Positions 10,796-22,409 of a DNA stretch of 64,000 nt are shown here, piece after piece. The notes under the pieces are model-generated. The model saw only the letters and a program-made list of their open reading frames with translations. It was not told the DNA's origin and did no database searches. Source of the stretch: Datisca glomerata (Eukaryota; Streptophyta; Magnoliopsida; Cucurbitales; Datiscaceae); NCBI GenBank assembly GCA_003255025.1, contig QANY01011952.1:1363359-1427358 (forward strand), written 5' to 3'. A program made the position numbers and the translations under genes. Positions within the stretch are counted from its first letter, which is position 1; each line of letters opens with the position of its first letter.

Positions 10796-12064
10796 TAGGG
10801 GTGAAAAAAAGAAGTTACTGAACCGACCGAATAAAACTGAACCGAACTAAAAAGGACAGTTCGGTTCGATTTGGCATTTTTTTTAACCGAAGTTTCAGTT
10901 CGATTAAAAATTTTTTGATTTTTCGAACCGAACCGATATTTATATAACAAAATGACATAGTTTTTTCCCTTAATTTTGTTTCACATCTAATATGTACAAG
11001 ACGATGTAGTTTTGATCCCATACCCTATTATATTTAGAAGAAAATTAGGGATTAGGGTTCATTCCCATTCTTCAAAATCGCGACAGAGACAGAGGGAGAG
11101 ATCTTTCTCCAAAATCGTTGGCTTCCTCTTCCAATCCTCTATCGTTGCGTCTCTGCGTCTGAGATAGTTAAGTTTCGTATGCTTATGTCTTCTTCTTCTC
11201 CTTTCTCTTATGTATTCTTCTCCTCCTTTCTCCTTTCTCCTTCTTCCTTTCTTGCTTCTGAGTTCTGAGTTTAGGCTTTTTTATGAGGTCTCTCTCTCTC
11301 TCCCCCCCTCCCTCCGTCCCTCCCTCCTGGTTTCTCTTTCTCATTCCTCCTTCTTACTTCTCTTTCTCCTCCCTCCCTCCTGAGTTCTGCGTTTAGGGCT
11401 TGGGATTAGGGATTTCTCTATCACTTATGCGTTCCTTCTCTAATTCCCTCCCTCCTGGTTTCTCTTTCTCATTCCTCCTTCTTGCTTCTCTTTCTCCTTC
11501 CTCCCTCCTGAGTTCTGCGTTTAAGGCTTGGGATTAGGGATTTCTCTATCACTTATGCGTTCCTTCTCTAATTCGTTAGTATGTTTCTTGGTTTTTTGTA
11601 GCTAATTTATGTTTGGTGGTGATTTTCTATTTCGTTACAATTTTCTAAGTATTTTCTTATTCGTAATACTAATTTCATATATGATCTGCTAGGTTCGTTT
11701 TAATAATTCTATATTTGTGTTTCAAGATTTTTCTGAGTATGTGTTTCAAGATTTTTCTTCAGGTAATTTATTCTCTGCGTTTGGTGAGATTGTTCTGGGA
11801 TTTGTGTTTTACGATTGTTCTGAGATATGGGTTTTCACTATTGTTCTGAGAACTTCTGGTTTAGGCATGAAGGACAATCTTATGCTAAAAACAAAATTGT
11901 ACAACTGCCGCCGAACGTAAATGGAACGAACCAAACCGTAAGTCACGGTTCGGATCATATGAATTTCACGGTTCAGTTTGATTCAATATCTAGTCAAACC
12001 AAAAGTTTCAGTTCGGTTCATTTATTTTCAAATAATCGATCGAACCGAACCGTGAACACCCATG
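10796..12064. mobile_element. Non-autonomous hAT-type element with AACCGAACCG-rich ends
   Basis: The element starts TAGGGGTGAAAA and ends CACCCATG (reverse CATGGGTG), matching hAT terminal inverted repeats. The flanks GTAGCATC (10788-10795) and ATAGCATC (12065-12072) form an 8-bp TSD with one mismatch. Both ends are packed with inverted AACCGAACCG/CGGTTCGGTT motifs. The centre is CT-rich, resembling a plant 5' untranslated region. No transposase frame is present. Related insertions lie at 23008-24110 and 43089-44049. Confidence 0.8.
11312..11575. repeat. 128-bp CT-rich tandem duplication inside the hAT element
   Basis: The block containing CTGCGTTTAGGGCTTGGGAT and TCTCTATCACTTATGCGTTC recurs 128 bp later, with a partial third copy upstream. 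It is pyrimidine-rich, mostly CCTCC/TTCTC. Confidence 0.85.
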
Positions 12065-12672
12065 ATAGCATCTATCTCACATACCAAAAATTCAAATGAA
12101 AGCAAACTATAATTCTACGTGGCAGTCTTGTAGGTTTTTAAATGGCTATAAATTTTTGTTCTTGAACAGTTCCCCAATTAGCACAAATTATTTGTGCGTG
12201 ACAGCTAATTTAACATTATCTGCAAGTACTTGTCACTTGGCCATCATTAGTTAGAGCAAAAGAAGCAGCATACATAATCATTAACTTGAAGAATTAATAG
12301 AGATTATTAGGCTGGAATTTACTTAAAAGCTGCCTTCGTTTTGTTGTTCTATGATGTTGTTGGTTTTCTAAGTTAAGCCAGTATAGGTGTCATGATCGAG
12401 TTCGTTCAGGACAAGTAGATCGATGATCCTTAATTGGTTAATGGATGGAAATTCTGAGAGCAAAAGTTAACTAGAAAATTTTCCTTTGAAAATAAAAAGA
12501 TAAGAAAAAGAGATACATAGTGCCTTTGTGTGAAATTATCTGAATGTGAATGCATGGGAGGGCAGAGAACGTTATTAATCGATAATTTCGTCCTTGAAAA
12601 AATTAACAGTCTTTAAAAAGGATATGAAATGTACAATTCAATGAATTGAATCCATAGTGGATGAAATCTTTA
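12065..12672. other. No recognisable gene
   Basis: AT-rich intergenic sequence between two transposons. I see no coding frame or repeat structure. Confidence 0.6.
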
Positions 12673-13065
12673 GGCCACGTTTACTTGTTACATTTAAATT
12701 ATAAATTCTACGAATTTGAATTTATAATTCAAATATAATGTATACTAAAAAAATTCAAAAAGTTGTGTGAGATCAACCACATTATTATATTTAAAATATA
12801 AGTTTTATGAATTTTTAATCCAACTAAAAATGGAGACTACAAATCTAAATCTAAACATTTGTTAGATTTAATGTACAAAGTCAAAAATATTTCTTTTAAG
12901 TCATCACTAGACCAATAATCTATTAATTGAATGGTATTATATCTCTGATCTAACATAATTCAAATCATCTAAACTAATTCAAATTCATAGTAAACACGAT
13001 TTTACAAATCTTAAATCTAAATCATTAATATATATCCTCAATCTAAAAATTTAGTAAACGTACCC
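12673..13065. mobile_element. Harbinger/Tourist-like MITE
   Basis: A 393-bp AT-rich element. The left end GGCCACGTTTACT and right end AGTAAACGTACCC are inverted repeats (shared ACGTTTACT), and TTA flanks both sides (12670-12672 and 13066-13068). That trinucleotide TSD is typical of PIF/Harbinger-related Tourist MITEs. No coding capacity. Confidence 0.75.
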
Positions 13066-13845
13066 TTAGTTTAATCAACCATTTTGACGGATACATAACA
13101 TGACCAAAGAGTTCCTTATATAAGATCATAACTAGTTTGCGTTTACCCTCTAACATATACATATATGTGTCGTTGCATCACATAGTTGTGCTTATACTAT
13201 TACATACTTACGAATTGGACCATACGTACGTTAGGTATATATGGTGTAACTGACAACATTGTGTTACATAAAATAGCCAAATTAAATATCAATATGATCT
13301 GATATTCAAACTTTTATAAAGTATCTGAAAATTTTTGTGTATATCAATGTTTTAATTTTGCAAATCGTAGTTTCAGATGGTCCGGACTGAAAAAGTTTCA
13401 CTTGATCAAACTTATAATTTATCTCTATCATGGACTTAGGATATAATATTTAATGTTCACCTACTTCCAAAGTAACTTAATTTAACAAGAGAAACATACG
13501 CACAAGTTCAAATGAAGCAGATCTTGTAAATCATATTACAAAAAAACTTTTAGAGAGAATGAGGGTAATAATTAAAACTGCAGAATGTTATTCTATATAT
13601 GCGATGATCCAGAAGGCTAAGGGTTTTTTTTCTTTCTTTTTCTTCTTGTTGACAGTGGAACAAAATTTCAACAAAACCCTAATTTCAGTCAAAAAGAAAG
13701 ACATCCCACAAACAAAATGATTAATTTCCTAATCAAACAACGCCATTTGTTTATCATGCGGACAAATACAATTACAAATACAGAGATCCTTATGCAATAC
13801 AACTGCCCTGATAAAAAAAATTACAACGATGACAACCACACAACT

Positions 13846-13847
<2 letters not shown>
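13066..13847. other. No recognisable gene
   Basis: AT-rich. A short plus-strand stretch near 13500 vaguely resembles a copia pol tail (EADLVNHITKKLLER), too short to support. Confidence 0.5.
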
Positions 13848-13899
<52 letters not shown>

Positions 13900-13935
13900 A
13901 GGGAGAGGGAGAGGGAGAGGGAGGGAGAGAGACTA
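13848..13935. repeat. GA microsatellite
   Basis: More than twenty uninterrupted GA units grading into GGGAGA variants. Confidence 0.95.
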
Positions 13936-14116
13936 AGTATACATACACCAGAAACACCTGGGATTTATTCAAAAGATGCAAAAACAAACACTCCAAAAGA
14001 TGATTCACTCATTCAAGCTTCTTCAGAAATCAGAATTACCTCTAAGATCTACCAAAATCGGACCCAATGCTTCAATTCCCCAAAACAGCAAGCAAACGAA
14101 TTAACCTGAAAGGCTA

Positions 14117-14359
14117 TTAAAGATGATAACCCTTTTCATCGGAATTGAAATTGAAATGAAAAGTTGGGTTTTTTTCTTCTTCATTGAAAAAGCCATCTTC
14201 AATCTTCTCCCCAAATCTTTCCTTTTGTTTTTCTTTTCTCTTTCTAGAAGAGGTTGATGTAGTTGGCTTTGGTGAGATTGGTGAGCGGTAAAAGTAATGG
14301 TGATGATAATGAAATTGAGGGACTAATGATGATAGGGAGAGGGAAGAGGACATCACCAT
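14117..14359 (-). CDS. Possible small gene or first exon, product unknown
   Basis: An 80-codon minus-strand frame begins MVMSSSLSLSSLVPQF, then a His/Tyr patch, a basic stretch (SSRKRKEKQKERFGEK) and an acidic end. The Ser-rich start with few acidic residues resembles a chloroplast transit peptide. A CT tract (reverse of 14562-14610) lies about 200 bp upstream, as in many plant leaders. A donor-like AAAAG|GTTATC near the end means it could be a first exon, but no second exon was found. I do not recognise it, and a chance frame cannot be excluded. Confidence 0.3.
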   Translation of the reverse strand: MVMSSSLSLSSLVPQFHYHHHYFYRSPISPKPTTSTSSRKRKEKQKERFGEKIEDGFFNEEEKNPTFHFNFNSDEKGYHL

Positions 14360-14561
14360 GATTATTATTGGGTCGTGTGATTTTGTTTCTTAGGAAGGGA
14401 TTTGTTTAAAATTTTCTAAATGTTGGGATTGGCTAATTTTCTGTGAGAGAGGCAGAGAGCTAGATCAGTTTTGATGAACTTTCTTTTAACATATATTTGC
14501 TTCCCTCACATGGATATGATTATCTCTCTCTCGTGGAAACTTGCTTGTCCTCTTCATTATG

Positions 14562-14562
14562 A

Positions 14563-14610
<48 letters not shown>
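14562..14610. repeat. GA microsatellite
   Basis: About 23 GA units with one GT interruption near the start. Confidence 0.95.
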
Positions 14611-14614
<4 letters not shown>

Positions 14615-16575
14615 GCTACAGTTTTAATGTTACCTTTATTTTTTTCTTATAAAAAAATGAAAACATGGATTTAAAAAACAAATTGGAGATTTTGATGCTT
14701 AGAAACAATGTAAATAGGGAGTTATTGTGTTTGAAAATGGTTAACAACTGATTTTCCACAAACAAACACTTGGAGATTTCTGTTAACATCAATGAAAATA
14801 GATGATTGTGTAAATACTGAATTATTATGTAATACAAGTGGGAGTTATTTAGTAATAACTAAATTAGTTAATCGATTACATAATCGTTAATTTAATGGTA
14901 AACAAGAATTATTTTTTTAAGCAGGATTTATTTGTTCTAATAAATGGTATTAGAGAAATTTGAGTTTCTTGAATATCACATTAACTTCTATAGTATTTTG
15001 ATCAGGATAAAAAATCCATAAATATATTTATATGATCTATTCGAAACTACAAATTAATTATGCAGAAAAATACGGAGTTGTTAATTTATAAAACTTTAAA
15101 GTAATTTCTTCAATCCTTGAGGGTACGGCTTATACATTGTTGCTTTAATAATTGCCTTAGAAATATTATGTCCTAAATGCGTTTCCTAATTAACTTGGAA
15201 TATTGGTGTAGGTTATAAGCTTGCCTCCCCTTCCATGAGATGCTGGCGAAAATCTTATAACAGACATTATGATGAGAAAATGACAATAAATAATATTAAT
15301 GACGATGTAAATGATTCTTGAAAATGTTTATAATCATTATAGTGTCGGTACACATACACTTAATTTCCATCAAAACTAAATCGAAGTAAAATAAAATGAG
15401 ATTATTGGGCTACAAAATTAGAATCTTGTTGAAATTAATATGAGTTGTTAACAATATAATTTGAAAGGCATTTTTGATATGTGCTCCTTAGAATAACAAT
15501 TTTCATAAAACGTTACCAACAGAAGCGCTCTTGCCTCCCAAGCCTATCTAACGATTCTAACCTCCATATAATATAAATCCGAGGGGTTGGAAAATGTCGT
15601 AGCTTTCATGTTATTCGATCTGTGTCCATTCCACATGAGTAGTCTGTATATAAAAGCAGGCTAGATATGTAATGAAAATTATGAATTTCATTTGTGGGTT
15701 ATTCTTATTGCTTCTTAGCTTAATTCTAATTTGCCGGCTAAACGTCTCCTTTAATTATTAATATAAAGTTGTAAAGTAAAAAAATTTGGATTTTCATGTT
15801 TCAAAAAGAAACGAATACAAAATAATAAATTTAGATTCTCTAACGTATAGTGAGAAAATCCAAAATTTAATTTGACATATATTAGATGAAAAAAATAGAT
15901 GAAACAAGAGCAAAAATATAGTTGACTACTGAAATTGTATAAAAAATTAGACTTTTACCTCTGCCTTTTGTTTGACTATAAAAAAGCTAGTTACCCTTTC
16001 AGCTTCCCGAATGGACTTTCCCTTTCCATTTTCCTCTTTTTTTCTTGTAGTAAAGGCTTTGGATTGGGTCCAGCAGGCAATTACAATGCACTTTCACCCT
16101 GAGAAGTGCTACCACTATGATTTCATTCATTTACTACCATACGCTATAAAGAGACACCCTTTGCCAAAGTTTATTTGATATGATCCCACCATCCAAAATG
16201 TTACTGTCTTAGAGACTCTCCATATCATAACATAACTCGTATGACGAGTATTTGTAAGGCTTGATAAAAGTTTGTATTCAACGAGTACAGTTTTCTTTTC
16301 TTTCTTTATGGGTTTACATTTAAGCAATAAATTTTCAGTACGCTGGGGTAATATTTGAAGTTTATGTATAAGTAGTTATTTGATGTGTATACTTTAATTT
16401 TAAAATTACATGAGACTCACCATAAACTAATCACGTCTCTCAAATTAGAGTGTCCATATATTCTCCGGGAAACTCTTGAAAGAATTGCAAATTTATTTGG
16501 AATGAGGATTGCGATATCAATAATATGCCATTATAAAAGCAAGTTGTCCCATAATAAAACTTATAACTAAGATAC
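14611..16575. other. No recognisable gene
   Basis: AT-rich sequence without a convincing frame, repeat pair or element ends on either strand. Confidence 0.6.
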
Positions 16576-17012
16576 TATTGGGGTTATCCTACATTGGTTA
16601 TAGAATGAACTGACAGTCAATTTGTAACTCTGAGGAAAAGCATCACCTCTCAAGCTAACTTTTGAGGTTGAGAAGGCTCAACATCACCTAACACTGGTAT
16701 CAGAGCCAAATCCATTTTACCAACAAGTCTCCAGCCCAATCTAGGTGAAGTAAGTTGTTGGTCCTCTACCTCAATAACTTGATGTGTGGTGAAGCCAGAT
16801 AAAGTGAGTCGTTGACTTCCCGACTCACGATCCGATGTATGGTAATCTGAGTGAATAGTGAGTTGATGCTTATCCGAGTCAAGATCCGATGTGTAGTTGG
16901 AGATTGTTGAAGTTATCCCACATCGGTTGTGGAATGGACTAATAATCACTTTATAAGTGTAAGAAAAAATCTCACATTTCAAATTAACTTTTGGGGTTGA
17001 GAAAACTCAACA
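16576..17012 (+). mobile_element. TRIM retrotransposon, 437 bp
   Basis: Two 108-bp direct repeats, 16576-16683 and 16905-17012, share GGTTATCC(T/C)ACAT(T/C)GG, GGAATG/GAATGAACT-type and AACTTTTG(A/G)GGTTGAGAA blocks and end CTCAACA. The right copy begins TGTTGAAG; in the left copy the second base is mutated (TATTGGGG). A primer-binding site TGGTATCAGAGC at 16695-16706 is a perfect match to the initiator-Met tRNA site, setting plus orientation. The internal region is only about 220 bp with no coding capacity. This is the classic terminal-repeat retrotransposon in miniature. The 5-bp flanks (GATAC/GCACC) do not match well. Confidence 0.9.
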
Positions 17013-17499
17013 GCACCCAACATATACAAATTTTAGGTGAAGTAGCATATTATTTTTGCAACATCAAACGTAGGAATTGTAGTTTAGCTATCACCAATTC
17101 TCGGCTTGGTGAGCAATTACACTTAAAGGTCAATGTCTCAGACCCATGTCTACAATTACATTAATAGTCGATCTTTATTTGGTATAAGCCACAATAGTGT
17201 ACTTGAATGTTTTTAGGTACTCGCAACGTATTTAAAGTACTTGTAACATTATTGAGATACATCAATATTTCAACACATTCAAGGTACCATACTCGGCAGT
17301 ATTTTAGAATTTTTCCATCAATTATAATAATATATAAACTAAACTTAGGAGGGTTATTCCTAGTGTTTTTTTTTCATGAAGAAGAATCGTTCATGATTGG
17401 ATTCTCACTATGAGTACTATTGGTGAACTATTTGGGTTTAGATGCAAACTAGGTCGCACATGTATTTCCAAGATCCTTAGTCCTTAGCCACGTAGTTTT
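17013..17499. other. No recognisable gene
   Basis: A tRNA-like motif pair near 17088-17150 (CTTGGTGAGC, GGTCAATGTC) hints at an old SINE but is too weak to call. Confidence 0.5.
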
Positions 17500-17904
17500 C
17501 CATCACGTTGGGAGTTCCTTCATACTACTTTCTACGACGGCTTTGCGCTAATTCCACTGACTATATTTGTTTACCTCTTTCATCTTGGGATTGAACAATT
17601 TGGCTTGAATTTTCTCTTGTTCACAATTAGATCCATGTGCTTTTCCAATTCACGTACATTAATAATTTGACTCACCTCTATACGATTTTCCATCACGTCA
17701 TGCTGTAAGGGGCGATCTTCTCCCAAACCTTCTGCAGCATTGTCCACAAGGATCCGTTATTTAGAATTTCCATGCTTTCAATTCCAGCAAACATCAACTG
17801 CTATGTTATTTAAGCTGAACAGGGCTGCCCCTTCTCTATCATGAGCTCTGTTTGATCTAGTTCTAAGCATTTATTTTGGTTTAAGACTGATTAAATCTCC
17901 TGAA
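17500..17904 (-). pseudogene. Start of a Tat-type gag, minus strand
   Basis: Read on the minus strand, the sequence after the LTR at 17905-18290 contains GATTGGTGATTTCAGGAG (compare TTTGGTGCTTTCATTGAG after the LTR at 4851). Further on it has MEILNNGSLWTMLQKVWEKI, which resembles the N-terminal gag piece at 4675-4472. It is a short, damaged remnant. Confidence 0.4.
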
Positions 17905-18290
17905 ATCACCAATCGGTAAAGAAAATTTATTGATAGTAAAAATAGAGAGAATCAAGTAATGCGTGCGTACTTAATTGTTTGTACTCAAGACAATCTTCAT
18001 TTATAGGCTTCATTGGCAACTAGATATTCCATTAATTCTTCAGGAATGTAGCTATTAAGATGAAAAATAAGGGATGAGGGGAAGAGTGGTAAACATGGTC
18101 TGCAAATGGGAGCACATGGTTTTTGGCCATTAAACCTTGATCGATCGCGTCGTTGATTTGATCACGTGCACTTGATCTCATGTTGCCTCTATATCTCGCA
18201 TAGTTTAGCCATGTTTCATTCCTCTTTTGGCTATGTCGATCCCGAGTCTCTAAGCTGGGATGGAAGACCTGGACTCACTGATAAAATTCT
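17905..18290 (-). repeat. Tat-type LTR, minus strand, diverged
   Basis: The reverse complement shows a TATA box (GCCTATAAATGAAG), a CTCTCTAT stretch and the terminal TTTTCTTTAC followed by a primer-region-like sequence, as in 4851-5220. Part of this LTR recurs at 19290-19520 as part of a tandem duplication. It faces away from the plus-strand gag that follows, so the junction is rearranged. Confidence 0.5.
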
Positions 18291-18359
18291 GGTTGTGCTT
18301 GAATCATATCTGCTCTCGTTCTAAATAATTATATCTCACTAAAGTTCAAATTTTAAGAA

Positions 18360-19265
18360 GGGGAAACAAACCCTATTGACAACCTCCGACGTTTTGGACA
18401 ATTGATCGTGTTGTATCATATGAAGACAATCTATTATTAGGATGTTCCCAACCAGCCTCGATGGAAATGCTCTAAAGTGGTACCATTTACTATCTTCGTA
18501 TTCGATTAATAACTTTTTCTACAATGCATGTTGTTTTTCAAGAATAGTACTCTAATACTACTTGGTCATAGAAGATTCAAAGTACATGCTCACCATCTCC
18601 ACCAAGGAAGGGTCATGGTGAGATTACACACACCAACTTAAAGAGGAGATGGCTAAGGTGAAAAACTGGGATGATCGTGTAAAAAGAATGGTGTTCAGAA
18701 GTGATATGGACCCTCATTCCCCTTTCTTTGAGGATCTGTCAAAGGTCAAGCTAACCACTGTGAGAGAAACATTCTTACATGCACAAACATATATCAGCGT
18801 AGAGGAGGAAACAAAAAGAATTATAAAGCTCTCAGAACAATAGACAGGACGCAATATTCGGCTAGTGCCTGAAGGAAAAGGATGGAAAGTTTTGTTAGAA
18901 AATGAAAATACAGGCGAGAATACCCAAAAGAATGATAGAGGTATGCAGAATGGCCTCACCCTAGAGACAAGGTATACACTTCATTGATGATACCCGTCAA
19001 ACAGATATTGGGAGCCATCATGGACAAACTATGGATGAAAAGAGCACCTCCACTCAAGAAAGAGTCGGCGGACCTAGACAAAAAAAGTTTTGTTCCAATC
19101 ATAAGAGTAATTGATACATGACGAGAGCTTGTTATCAACCTAAAGACTACATTGAAGAGTTGATCGTAGAGGGTATCCAAAACAATATCTTGGGAAATCC
19201 GAGCAGAAACGGGTTGGGGAGAAAGTAGACTAGTAAGAGATCGTAAGCCATTAAAAATTTTTGAT
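18360..19265 (+). pseudogene. Tat-type gag, first copy
   Basis: Plus-strand gag core: RMFPTSLDGNALKWYH at about 18440, then MAKVKNWDDRV, DPHSPFFEDLSKVKLTTVRE and AQTYISVEEETKRI (18649-18840). A C-terminal zone follows, with the Zn-knuckle remnant and TRACYQPKDYIEELI-like residues up to about 19170. Frames shift at several places and stops interrupt it. It matches the minus-strand gag at 3231-4675 and the second copy at 21858-22290. Confidence 0.75.
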
Positions 19266-19274
19266 ACGTTGATT

Positions 19275-19804
19275 TGAGCCATTAAGACAATTTTCAATAT
19301 TTACAGGCTTCATCCGCAACTAGCTATTACAATAATTCTTCATGAATATAGCTACTAAGACGAAAAATATGGGATGAGGTGAAGAATGGTAAACGTGGTC
19401 AGCAAATGGGAGGACTTGGTTTTTGGCCGTTATCCCTGGATCGATCACATAGTTGATTTGATCACGTGCACTTGATCTCTTGTTGCCTTTATATCCGCAT
19501 AATTTAGCCATGTGTCATTCCTCCATTGGCTATGTCGATCCCAAATCGCTAAACCAGGATGGTAAACCTGAACTTATCACCCAATTCCCGTTGTGCTCGA
19601 AATCTTATCTGTTCTCTTTCCAAATAAGTTGATTTCTTTGAAGTTTAAAATTTAAGAACGGAAAACAAACCTTGTTAACCTCCAACGTTTTGGACAATTG
19701 ATCATGTTTTATCACATGAAGACAATCTATTTTTAGGATGTTCTCAACCAGTCTCGAGGGAAATATTCTAAAATGGTATCATTTACTCCCTTCATATTCG
19801 CTAT
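19275..19804 (+). repeat. Tandem duplicate of 17990-18510
   Basis: Blocks such as TTTGATCACGTGCACTTGAT, GGCTATGTCGATCCC, CGTTTTGGACAATTGATC and ATGAAGACAATCTAT recur in the same order as in 17990-18510. The duplicated unit covers part of the minus-oriented LTR and the start of the plus-strand gag, so the LTR/gag junction already existed when it duplicated. It is cut at 19804 by the hAT insertion and resumes at 21858. Confidence 0.85.
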
Positions 19805-19812
19805 GTACTACT

Positions 19813-21849
19813 TAGAGATGGAAACCGGGCCGGCCCGAGCGGTTCACTGGCCGGTCCCAGATCGGTTCAGGCAGTTCACGGGCCGGTTCCGGGCCGGGCC
19901 GCCGGAATTTTAAGACGATCTAGAATAAACCACTGAACCGGGTCGAGCCTGTGATGGTCCAGGCCAGACCGGTTCATGGGCCAATCTCGGTTAAATACCC
20001 AGACTGGCCCATTTTCTCTCCTTTTAGTGTGATTTAATTCGCAAAAATATAGATGAGGAGAGTTGAACCTTATGGAGAATAGATGAAGTATAGGGATTAC
20101 CATTAAATTATATGGATGTAATTTAAATTTTTTTTATTACTTTTATTTTTTACTTTAGAATCTTAATAGAAAAAGTTGTCATACTAAGTAAAATAATTAT
20201 TTTATTAATTGAATTAAATAGTTGTATCACTATAAATTAAGTACATCCTAATAAAGTATTCATCTAAATAAAAAGTTATAATAATTATGGAGACTCTAAG
20301 TATCATAAATTTATTATTTTTTATTTATTGAATTTGAAAGTTGCATCACTATAAATTAGGCGCATCTCAACTAGGTTGGCCCATACATATTTATCAATCA
20401 CTTACAACAATCTCAAAAATTCACCCCCTCCCCCGGGGCTAGCCTCATTAAAACATTTACTGAAAAAATCCCCATTGGAGAAAACCTAGAAAAAGAAAAA
20501 GAGTACTAGCCATAAGAACTAACCCTTGTAAGACTTTAAAAATCTGAATCATCTATAATTCATTTCATTAACATCTAAATCTTGAAAATCTTAAATGATG
20601 TCGGCTAGTCGTTGTTGTCTTCTTTTGATGCATCATTTCAATCCTTAACACAGATGAGAGCTTCAATAATATCAGGAGCTAATCTACTTCTTTTTTCTTC
20701 AATTACACGTCCACCTGCACCAAAAGCAGATATTGATGCTACTGTAGAGAATCGAATGGTTAGTAAATCACGCGCCATAATAGAAAGAATTGGATAACTT
20801 GTTGAATTTATTTTCCACCATTGTAAAATATATAACTCATCATTTTCTTTAATTCCATATTTCATTTCAAAAAATTTATAAAGTTATGATCTATGAGGAG
20901 CAGAAATAATGTTATTCATTTTAAATTTACTGAAAAATATTCATAGAACTACATACTTGTATAAATGAACTACTACCATCATTAATATTACAATCATCAT
21001 TTTTATATTTTGATCCATATGTTGAATAAAATGAATTTAATTCTGATGTTAGTTCCTTAATATACACAACGAGGGAAAGTCATAAATTCTCAAAATTAAA
21101 TCAATAAAAATTTCAACTCCAACTAATTTTATCTTAGGATCAATAGTAGTAGCAAAACAAAAAATCGTAGGAATATTTTAATGCAACCATTTCTTTACTC
21201 ACTTTTTTTTCATTAAATGTAACTATTGCGAGCAAACTTTTCATCTAAAGATTGGAGGAGAAACATGCCATTTGAAGAGGTATTATAATTTTTATCATGG
21301 AAGTAGAAGGAAAATTTAAATATTGAGAATGTATTTTTTTACTTTTGTGTCTTGTTAATTGGTGTTAAGGTATGCCCTTGGATAATTGGTGTATTTTTCG
21401 TTGATTGAATACAATATCTATTTAAACAAAAAAATATTCCATTTATTTACTCATATACATTTATCTCAAAAATATGTTTAATAAAGTATTTGACAAAATG
21501 TATTGAAAGACAATAAAAATATAACACAAACAATATTTACACAAAAATAGTCTCGGTCTAGTGGTAAGGTGTCCCATTAATAAGGAAGTGGTCAAGGGTT
21601 AAATCTTCAATATATATAAGATCAATGATTTTTTGAGATAAAAATAACTTGACCACGAGTCGGGCTGGTTCAGGCCTACAGGTTGGACGGGTCGGGCCGG
21701 GCCATATGGCAAAACTGCCAAGCCCGTCAGGCCCAGGCTTGACTAGCGGGCCCTAACTGGCTCGGTACTGTTCATATGCGGGCCGGACCGGGCTTTAACG
21801 GGCCGTTCAGCAGTCTTCGTGGGCCGAACCGGCCCACTTGCCACTTCTA
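19813..21849 (-). mobile_element. hAT transposon with perfect 8-bp TSD, internally decayed
   Basis: Starts TAGAGATGGAAACCGGGCC and ends GGCCCACTTGCCACTTCTA (reverse TAGAAGTGGCAAGTGGGCC), typical hAT terminal repeats. GTACTACT occurs immediately outside both ends (19805-19812 and 21850-21857). Both ends are dense in GGCCGG/CCGGCC-type inverted motifs. Minus-strand transposase relics lie inside. At 2.04 kb it is shorter than an autonomous hAT. A tRNA-like block with TCTAGTGGTAAGG near 21561 suggests a SINE fragment within it. Removing 19813-21857 reconnects the duplicated gag segment. Confidence 0.92.
20590..21250 (-). pseudogene. hAT transposase C-terminal relic
   Basis: The minus strand from 20865 to 20638 reads LYILQWWKINSTSYPILS, then ARDLLTI, STVASISAF, GGRVIEEKRS and EALICVKD. 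This is the C-terminal hAT dimerisation domain (canonical S-V/T-ASE-S-A-F-S-GGR). Upstream, about 21060-20950 gives YIKELTSELNSFYSTYG, the linker before that domain. The Glu of ASESAF is replaced by Ile, the Trp after VKD is a stop (20638-20640), and frames shift between the two parts. The N-terminal BED finger and catalytic DDE core were not found. Closest in style to plant RICESLEEPER-like transposases. Confidence 0.85.
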
Positions 21850-21857
21850 GTACTACT

Positions 21858-22290
21858 TATTAATAGAAGTTTCAAAGCACATGCTCACCATTCCCATCAA
21901 GAATGAAGAGTCATGGTGAGATTACACACACCAATTTAAAGATGAGGGAAGCAGAATGGCCTCATCCTAGAGACAAGGTATAAATCTCATTGATGATACC
22001 CATTAAACAGATATTGGGAACCAGCATGGACAAACCGTGGATAAAAAGAGCACCTCCAATCAAGAAACAGCCGGCAGACCTAGACAAAAAAAAATGTTTT
22101 GCTACTTCCATAAGAGATAATGGACGCATGATGAGAGATTGTTATCAACCTAAAGTCTACATTGAAGAGTTGATCGTAAAGGGTGTCTAAAACAATATCA
22201 TGAGCGATTATGAAATCCGAGCAGAAATAGGTCGAGGAGAAAGTAGGCTAGTAAGAGATCGTGAGTGATTATGAATATTTTTTATGGTTA
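21858..22290 (+). pseudogene. Tat-type gag, second copy with internal deletion
   Basis: Continues the duplicated gag after the hAT element: CACATGCTCACCATTCCCAT, then a jump to GCAGAATGGCCTCATCCTAG. About 300 bp corresponding to 18650-18945 is missing. The C-terminal part reads TSMDKPWIKRAPPIKK and DCYQPKVYIEELI; the zinc knuckle has lost its His. Confidence 0.75.
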
Positions 22291-22409
22291 TCACCCCCAA
22301 AGCAAAAGGGGACATTAAAAGAAGATCGCAAGATATAATGAAAACAAAGACTACAAAGATCAGAGCACGTTTAACGCTAGTAGAAAGCATGAACTAGTTG
22401 AATTTTCTG

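Noticed and set aside
13717..14109. 130-codon plus-strand frame
   Set aside because: Most of it is the GA microsatellite read as Arg-Glu; flanks show no protein-like features.
16650..16982. 110-codon minus-strand frame
   Set aside because: It lies inside the TRIM, spans its internal region and part of an LTR, and runs against the element's orientation.
17085..17165. Possible tRNA-derived SINE
   Set aside because: Box-like motifs only; no tail, TSD or second copy in the window.
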